DNA of 17,614 nucleotides, taken from contig NW_001865060.1 of the NCBI RefSeq assembly GCF_000002865.3, forward strand, positions 33,638 through 51,251, in the 5' to 3' direction. A model generated the notes under the pieces. It ran no database searches. It was not told the DNA's origin and saw nothing but the letters and a program-made list of their open reading frames with translations. Shown here piece by piece: positions 11,743 through 17,614 of this stretch. Positions within the stretch are counted from its first letter, which is position 1, and the number at the start of each line of letters is the position of its first letter. Source of the stretch: Monosiga brevicollis MX1. Taxonomy: Eukaryota > Opisthokonta > Choanoflagellata > Craspedida > Salpingoecidae. The translations under genes were made by a program, and so were the position numbers.

Positions 11743-13760
11743 CTCCCGTTTCCAGGCCAATGATGTGGATTGGTTGATCGATGGAAACGTGTTTCGGTTT
11801 CACATCAAACCCTACTTTCTCCGGCTCTGCTTCCAACAATCCCTCGCCAACTCGGGCCTCGAGCAAGTGGCCTACGACATTAACACGGGTACTCATGCGC
11901 TCTTTGCTGGCCCTCGCCTGACAGGTCACCCCACCCACCCAAACACACTCACACACATGCCGTGTTGCCCTCATCGCTTGCGTGGCGTATGCGTGACTTG
12001 CGCGGCTTGCGCGCTTGCTCAGGTCACTTTACCTTTAAGCTTCCCAAGGAGACACCTGGCGAGCACTTTGAAGGCCTCGACTTGCACAACCTACTCTTGC
12101 GTTCCACCCAAGCCTCAGCCCAAGCCGCCGCCACCGCCACCCGCCCCAGCATTGAGGTGCTCTCGAGCACCCCTGCCGCTGCCGATCTCGAAGCCGCCGG
12201 TGCCGAGCCCGGTGCTGCTCCGGAAGAGGGGGGCGAGGACGATGGGTTCGACTGGGAAGTGGAGCAAGAACTGGCTTCAACTCTGGTGCGGTTCAAAGTG
12301 CCACCGACCCACCTTTTTCCGATCAATATTGGTCTCACCGACATCTTCATTTTGTTCATGTCTCGCCTCACCTGGCACGCTTCCTTTTCTTGTGTCCCAC
12401 GACCTTGCCTTGCTCAGGGAAATATTCACGTGGGCCACCGTGATGGCTACGGGTTTGACGCCAAACACACTGATGTCGTCGGTCGCCTTCAAGCCAACGG
12501 CTTTCCTGTACGCCCTGTCGCCAGAAGCGTTGACCTCGCGTGCCATACATGGCTTTGACGCTGCGCACAACACAAGCCCCGCCGGCCCATCAATTAGCCT
12601 CACGCGCCACGTACCACGGTATACACCCCATGCCGCAGGAGTTGACACGCCTGGCCGACCCCGAGAATGTAGACAACGATCAACGCGCCCAGCTGCGGGT
12701 GGATGCCGAAGAGGCCGATTTTGATGAAGATTACTACTGGTAAGCTGACTTGCTGGCGTGGCGTGGCGCGCTGCGTGTGCCCCGCAGTCTGTTTGGCGCA
12801 CGCAGCTACGGCTGGATCCCCGTACCATGACGCCATCATATCTACCCTCAACCGGCGCGCTGGTCAATCAATAGGGCCGAATGCGAGGACTTTTATCAGC
12901 TGATTGTCCCGCTGCTGCGTGCACCCGGACCACACGCCGAGTATGTGGCGCAGTGTGCACGCCGGCACACCGACGCACGGTCGCATACCTGCTATGCCGT
13001 GGCATGCGCTGGGCCTCGCTGCTACTCCAGCGCTTGTCGTGCCGTGCATTTGAAGAAAGGCACGCCCGCGCCGCTGCCCAAGGCATATCGTGTGCGCTTG
13101 GAAGGATTGCCCAAACGCGAGCTCCTGCCAACCAACACGGCCCCGACACTTTTGGTCAACATTCTTGACCTCCTGCTCACTTACTGCTATGAATATCGCA
13201 TTTGGGGCGGTGACTTGACTCCCGAATCCGTCCGGACCATGGCTCAGCTCTCGTCCACCCTCTCGCATCTGCAGCTCTTCACACACGCCAAGGACGTGCT
13301 CCAGGCCTTTGGTCGTCGCGCGCTTTGCTACCCACTGCGCCGACACTGGGTCTTGGTGGTGGCCACCTTCCGAGATGTACAAACGCTTTTTGCGGCCGGT
13401 AAACGCGCACTCGTCATGGTCCTTCTTGACATGAAGGCGCTTTTTGACAAAGACGAAGTCTTCTATCCCTTTGTTGACCTATTCCTTGTCGATGCCATTC
13501 TTTGGCTGCTCCAGCACTGCCCAGAGCGAGCTGTGGCCACTCTTGCCGAGTTTTTGGCGAGCGTGCCCCTCAGCCCACCTCAGTTTCGCGATTTGCCCGA
13601 TGTTTCACAATTTGAGCTTCCGGCCGCCGAGTCTGAGTCTGGCGAGTCCGAGTCCAACTCGGGTTCAGATTCGGGATCAGACGGCAGCGAGAGTGATGAT
13701 GAGGGCGATGACGCCAGTGCCACGGACAGTGATGACGTCAGTGCTGGCGAGGCCATCTAG
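11367..13760 (+). CDS. SHQ1: SHQ1 homologue, H/ACA snoRNP assembly chaperone, six exons
   Basis: SHQ1 holds the pseudouridine synthase dyskerin/Cbf5 before it joins H/ACA RNPs. Inferred exons: 11367-11441, 11756-11888, 12023-12285, 12418-12507, 12639-12739 and 12875-13760, totalling 1548 nt and 515 residues (human 577). The start MLTPEFEL matches the family. The N-terminal CS-like domain (about 1-95) includes KPYFLRL and the conserved LPKETPGEHFEGL. An acidic FDWEVEQ segment and YGF follow. The C-terminal SHQ1 domain shows LDLLLTYCYE, then FGRRALCYPLRRHW near residue 367 and FRDV, and the last 45 residues are Ser/Glu/Asp-rich. Introns are 314, 134, 132, 131 and 135 bp. The least certain parts are the exon 3 donor (GTGCGG) and the Cys-rich stretch at about 12940-13060, which has no clear family match although the frame is open. 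The gene is convergent with GLMN. Confidence 0.9.
11461..11511. repeat. 17-bp minisatellite in SHQ1 intron 1
   Basis: Three tandem 17-bp units of the form GCGGGGGCGGGTGAATG lie at 11461-11477 (two mismatches), 11478-11494 and 11495-11511 (identical). They lie wholly inside intron 1, just after the donor. Confidence 0.9.
11708..11740. repeat. (CT)n tract forming the polypyrimidine tract of SHQ1 intron 1
   Basis: A pure CT run of about 33 bp ends some 15 bp before the acceptor CAG at 11753-11755. It sits where the polypyrimidine tract is expected. Confidence 0.9.
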
Positions 13761-14073
13761 CAAAAGAGTTGCAAAACCACATTTACTTAATGGGTCGGCA
13801 TGGCAGTGGGGTGGGAGAGTCTGGGTCACCATTGTGTTGCTGTCCCGTTGCCTGCTCGCAGTGGAGTGGGTTGAGCTACTGCGTAGTGTCGCTCCTCCCC
13901 CCACCCTTTTATTCTTTGGAGTTTCTTTGACATGGTATGTCTACCAAGCTTGTGAATTGACGTGGGAATATGCGCACCATCGACCTGGAACAAAGTCACC
14001 GACTTCATCTCAACTGTCACGTCACTGGGGTACAACCCTGCATCAGGACCAGAGCTGAAGTCAACTGGGGCTC
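13761..14073. other. Intergenic region between convergent SHQ1 and GLMN
   Basis: This 313-bp region separates the SHQ1 stop (plus) from the GLMN stop (minus) and must hold both 3' UTRs. The only clear signal is a reverse-strand AATAAA at 13908-13913. No exon or RNA gene was seen. Confidence 0.6.
13908..13913 (-). terminator. Candidate polyadenylation signal (AATAAA) for GLMN
   Basis: The plus strand reads TTTATT, giving AATAAA on the GLMN strand about 160 bp past its stop codon and 148 bp from the SHQ1 stop. Strand and spacing are right; there is no other support. Confidence 0.35.
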
Positions 14074-15884
14074 TTACTCAAGGTATTCTTGCATAGTGGC
14101 CAATCGCGACATGATATCATCAGCAGAGAACGCACAGCGCTCCAGGGCAAAGGCCATTGCTCCACGCGACGAATCAGCGAGCGTCGGCGAACCCATGCCA
14201 TTGACAGACTGTCGGAAGTAAAGGACGCATGTGAAATCCCAGGATCCTTCAGAGCTGAGGGCGCGATGGACGCGGGGTTGGTTGTTTTTAGATCTGCACG
14301 AACACACGCACCAATTCAATGCCGCTACTATTTCTTGTGGGTGCCGCCAGCAGCTCGTCAAGTTGGGTGTGCGCGGTCTCGGCAAGAGCCTGAAGTGGGC
14401 TCACGACCTCTTGGCAAATGTTTTGCAGCAGACCTGTTTTCCAAAACTATTCACATTGGAGCCGCAAGTTGCAAGATTAGGGGTCAGCTTTCTTCCCAAG
14501 GTCGCAGTGGCACAACCAGAACATGCGCACACGAAAAGTCAATCAAAAAACACAACACAGAAACACAAAAGCACAAAGTGAAACTCATAAGAATCAGATG
14601 TACCTTGAGTTCGTCGTCAGAGACGGTGCGCTCTGGAGAAGGAGGGCCTTTAAGGACGCAGAAGAGAATCAAGTTCAAAATGGCCTCGACCTACCCAAAG
14701 CAGGCATGAAAACCGATGAGAGGCTGCAACCTTTGATAAAGTGATCGCGGCTCGAGGGAAGGGATAGGTGTTTCGACGCACGCGTGTTGTGTGCTGAATC
14801 AGCCACCGGGGGTTGTCTAGCTCCAAGCGTTGCACGAGGGTGCTCAGCAGTCTGATGCAGGCAATGGCGAGTTGACAGGCCGTGAGAGAGCTTATACGTG
14901 AAAAGCCATGTTGGCTTTTTCCCTTGAACGCGTCTCGACGCTACAAACGTGTATAATGCTGGCCCGGTGAAGAAGGACAGAGCGGGGCCCTCAAGCTGAC
15001 GCGTAGCTTTGACAATCTCCTCCTACGCAGTCCGGCGCGAGCAAGCCACAGTGAGGTAAACCATGGTATGTGTTTTGCACGGTGTCGTCTGGACAACAGC
15101 AGAGTGGTGGCAGAGGTAGGTGGGGTGGATGGATGAAGGAGCATGCGAGTACCTTGAGCCAGAGAACCAAAAGATGAACCGCCTGATCGTGGGGTGTGTC
15201 GCGTAGCATGATTTGGAAAAGGGCGTAGCGCTCCGAGACGGCCAAGCAACTGAAGAGGCGGTGAAGAAGTGCAATAACCTAGGCAGGGGCAAGGGCAGGG
15301 GCAAGGGCAGGGGCAAGGGCAGGGGCAGGGAAGACATGGTTTGGTTTGTAAGATCAAGAACTAGGTCTTTGTTCGTGGCGTTTATGTGCCGGGGGGCTTG
15401 ACGTACTTGCTGTCGCTCGTTGGCATTGGCACACTGCGATGCGTGTTCAAGCAGGCCTTGAGCCAGGGTGGCGCCATCTCTGTGTGAAGGAGGGTTGGGC
15501 TTTAGCAAAGTGGGCGGGAGTGGCTGCGCTGCCATGTAGGTGATGGAACGAGCGCCCATGAATATCATCACCTGGGCGTTTCGGCATCTGCAGCTTTAGT
15601 GGCCAAGTGTTGCAGCTCAGCTTCATCTGGGGAGAGCCAGGACAATTGCAGCGTCACCAAGTCAACCCCAGCGCGGCGAGCCTAACAAGTCGGGGTGGGG
15701 GGTGGGGATAAGACCAAGCAGCGTGCGCACGATGCAGAAGGAGGTGGGGGGCGGTGCGGCGCCTTGGGGCAGCAGACGACCAAGATAAAATCAGGGTGGA
15801 AATGATAATCGAACCCAAGCTGACGGGGCTTGCAAGAGGCAGATGGCGTGGGAGCCGAGGAGGGCAACCGTAGTGTGTCGTCTG

Positions 15885-15915
<31 letters not shown>

Positions 15916-17247
15916 ATAAAAACAGGCAGGGGGCGGGGGTGGATGGCAATAAGTTGGCAAGGCGCGAATGGGTGGGGCAGACGAGACGGGAGGGCATAGA
16001 GGAGATGGGGGCGCGCCCTGGGCGGGATGATGGGAGTGGGATTGGACAAACCGATAGAGAAGCGTGGGGAGATGATCGCGGGTGGCCATGTGACGCGCGA
16101 GGAGCAAGCCTTGGGTCAAGGGGTGAAGGTGGCGAAGGTGCCAGCTGGATGATGCCGAGGGCTGACCAGGAAGCATCCATTCGCGTTGGAGGGTTTCAAA
16201 GGCGCGATGTAGATCGATGCTGCTCTGAATGCGCTGTGTGTCATCAACGGGGTCTTTTGGGGTAGGGGCGTCTGCCTCATCGTCATCGTCATGGTCATCG
16301 TAGTCGTAGTCGGCGTCATGTTGATCAAAAGCGGCCGCTAGGCGGTTTGAGATCTGCGAGGTTTGAGCATCAAGGTTAACCAGAGGCTGGGCAAGCACGG
16401 CCAATATGTCGATCATGTCAAGGGCGCGTGTGAGGTGGTGGTCGGCCTGGGTTTCATGGGCGTTGTGAGGGATTGCGGTGGCCGTTGGGGCCGGGTCGAT
16501 GGGTTGGGCGGGATGGTGGTTGTGATGGTGGCCTTGGGCAAGGCGCAGAGCTGGCAGAAGGGCAAGGTTGGCATGCAAGGCGGCGGCAGCCTGGCGAACC
16601 GCATCGTAGAGTTCAGCGTCCTCTTCTTCAAGGAGGCCTGCTTCCAGGGGAGCGAGTTTTTGATCGAGGTTGCTGAGGAGGTCAGCGGTGACGGCGAGGA
16701 GACGGGGGCGGTGGGATGGGATGGCTTCGGAAGCCAAGTCAACGAGGGCCAAGTTGACGAGCTCCAGGGATCGTGGCAAGTGGCGGGGCTCACAGCGTGG
16801 GGTGAGGCGGGCCACGGCTTGCCAGAGGAGCAGGCGAAGCCAGGGCGGGGCTTCGGCATGACGCACGGGGGCAACGAGTGCGAGGAGGGAGTCACGAGGA
16901 TGGCAAACCTCAACAACCGTCATCAGCCAATTATCAAGTGCTTGATAGGCTGCTGTGTGTTCGGGAAGATGCTCGGGGGCATGCTGGGCGAGGAGGGACA
17001 GCATGTCAGCGAGGAGCATGTCACAGAGTGACTCGGACATGGGGGCCGCCACCAGGGCCTTGAGCAGCTCAGTGCTGGTGGGGAGCTGATCAGGATCGCT
17101 GGCAGTTTGACTCTGATCTGCACTTAGCCCATGTTCCCAGGCCTGGAGCAGCTCTGCGCGAGCTTGCATGTAGTCGTTCTCAAGGTAGTTGCTGCGCTCG
17201 GCGGCTGCGGCGGCGACCGCGACCAGTTCCGGCTCGCTCCTCATCAT
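14074..17247 (-). CDS. GLMN: Glomulin (FAP68) homologue, RBX1-binding HEAT-like protein, at least nine exons
   Basis: In animals glomulin caps the RING protein RBX1 and inhibits cullin-RING ubiquitin ligases. Inferred minus-strand exons: 16048-17247, 15572-15681, 15407-15479, 15153-15278, 14949-15022, 14782-14890, 14604-14690, 14312-14446 and 14074-14208, giving about 682 residues (human 594). Matching blocks recalled from human glomulin are VVEVCHPRDSLL (LVKLCNPKELLL), YALFQIMLRDTPHDQAV (YTLFRCLLNTSNHSGVE), FFTGPAL (WFTGPQL), ILNLILFCVLK, FWKTGLLQNICQEVVSPLQ (LWTELGNIENNFLKPL) and an end resembling human DLIESVLARVEELIE (here DDIMSRLATMQEYLE). The C-terminal part is the RBX1-binding region in the animal protein. 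Insertions in exon 1 are His-rich near residue 238 and Asp-rich near 310-325. Weak points are the exon 1 donor (GTCCAA), about 25 residues apparently missing before exon 2, and a 58-bp intron at 14891-14948. The start is the first of two adjacent ATGs. Confidence 0.8.
15286..15330. repeat. 12-bp GGGGCAAGGGCA tandem repeat in a GLMN intron
   Basis: About four imperfect copies of a G-rich 12-bp unit lie within the GLMN intron 15279-15406. On the coding strand this is a C-rich tract directly before the acceptor, so it probably acts as its polypyrimidine tract. Confidence 0.85.
15883..15911. repeat. Long T homopolymer (A-run on the GLMN strand)
   Basis: A run of about 28 T lies inside the unresolved GLMN intron between 15682 and 16047. 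On the GLMN strand it reads as poly(A) followed soon by CAG. The length is prone to sequencing error. Confidence 0.9.
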
Positions 17248-17614
17248 CTCGCCCCGTTTTATCTGACAAATAATTGTCAGACCGACTATCGGACGGAATG
17301 TCAGACGGAATGCATCATGTTTGTTTTAGAGGGGTGATTTTGATTTACCGTGCCGATCTTCTTCGGCTTTGTTGTTTTGGGCACTGGTGGTTCTTGAAGA
17401 AGACGTGTGAAGCGAACCGCGTTGTGTGTGTGTTGTTGCTTGATTTTTTTTGTTTTTTGTTTTTTGTTCTGGTGTGTGGGCATCCCGAGATGCAGGGTTA
17501 CACATGTCCTCGTGGTCTGGTTCCTCCGATGATGCATCATGGACTTTCCTCTGGGCTGCCTGCGATTTCGCCTTCGAGCCCCCGGTGCTTGCGGGATGGA
17601 CTCGATCACGGCCG
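17248..17614. other. Region upstream of GLMN, no gene identified
   Basis: It contains three TGTCAGA motifs just upstream of the GLMN start. A reverse-strand open frame at 17301-17609 is Lys/Thr/Gln-rich, matches nothing I recognise and overlaps the motifs. The window ends before any neighbouring gene can be judged. Confidence 0.5.
17262..17306. promoter_or_regulatory. Three TGTCAGA motifs upstream of GLMN, two forming a palindrome
   Basis: The motif occurs in reverse at 17262-17268 and forward at 17275-17282 and 17299-17306. The first two make a perfect 8-bp inverted repeat, TCTGACAA at 17262-17269 and TTGTCAGA at 17274-17281, with a 4-bp spacer. The cluster lies 15-60 bp upstream of the GLMN start codon. 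A promoter role is inferred. Confidence 0.55.

Noticed and set aside
11492-12724. A 410-codon plus-strand open frame
   Set aside because: It runs through SHQ1 introns, including the CT repeat, and agrees with the SHQ1 frame only in exon 2. The spliced six-exon model matches SHQ1 throughout, so the long frame is accidental.
12277-12867. A 196-codon reverse-strand frame opposite SHQ1
   Set aside because: It is antisense to SHQ1 exons and introns, has no recognisable domain and reflects GC-rich third positions.
16363-17031. A 222-codon plus-strand frame opposite GLMN exon 1
   Set aside because: It is Gly/Val/Glu-rich shadow coding opposite an Ala/Leu-rich exon with clear glomulin-like order.

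Overview
This is nuclear DNA from an intron-rich, gene-dense unicellular eukaryote, most likely a choanoflagellate of the Monosiga type. The basis is a metazoan-style SH3-SH2-tyrosine kinase (a Csk orthologue), six compact genes carrying 31 inferred GT-AG introns (about 58 to 440 bp, mostly 90-200 bp), moderately GC-rich coding sequence and many simple-sequence tracts between genes. The species is an inference; the gene families are read directly from spliced translations. No prokaryotic features, mobile elements, CRISPR arrays, rRNA genes or tRNA genes were found.

Layout: (1) 1-303 is a GAGAGAA heptamer array followed by a pure (GA)n tract. (2) RPS29 (ribosomal protein uS14), minus strand, 855-1848, four exons, 56 aa. 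(3) CSK, minus strand, 2750-5234, nine exons, 448 aa. (4) 5235-7203 has no confident gene and is rich in GA/GACA tracts. (5) IER3IP1/YOS1, plus strand, 7204-7676, three exons, 87 aa. (6) ARP2 (ACTR2), minus strand, 8472-10485, six exons, 398 aa. (7) SHQ1, plus strand, 11367-13760, six exons, 515 aa. (8) A glomulin (GLMN) homologue, minus strand, 14074-17247, nine exons recovered (about 682 aa, one region unresolved). (9) 17248-17614 is the GLMN upstream region.

The genes are housekeeping and signalling genes and do not form one pathway: ribosome (RPS29), Src-family control (CSK), ER-to-Golgi traffic (YOS1), branched-actin nucleation (ARP2), H/ACA snoRNP assembly (SHQ1) and cullin-RING ligase control (GLMN). 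YOS1/ARP2 and SHQ1/GLMN are convergent pairs; ARP2/SHQ1 is a divergent pair.

The most notable unexplained signal is a short motif, consensus WWTGTCAGAY. It occurs in clusters of two or three just upstream of the start codons of RPS29, SHQ1 and GLMN and is nearly absent elsewhere; it is a candidate core-promoter or factor-binding element. A second pattern is in the splice donors: about a third read GTNCG, while only four of 31 read GTRAG.
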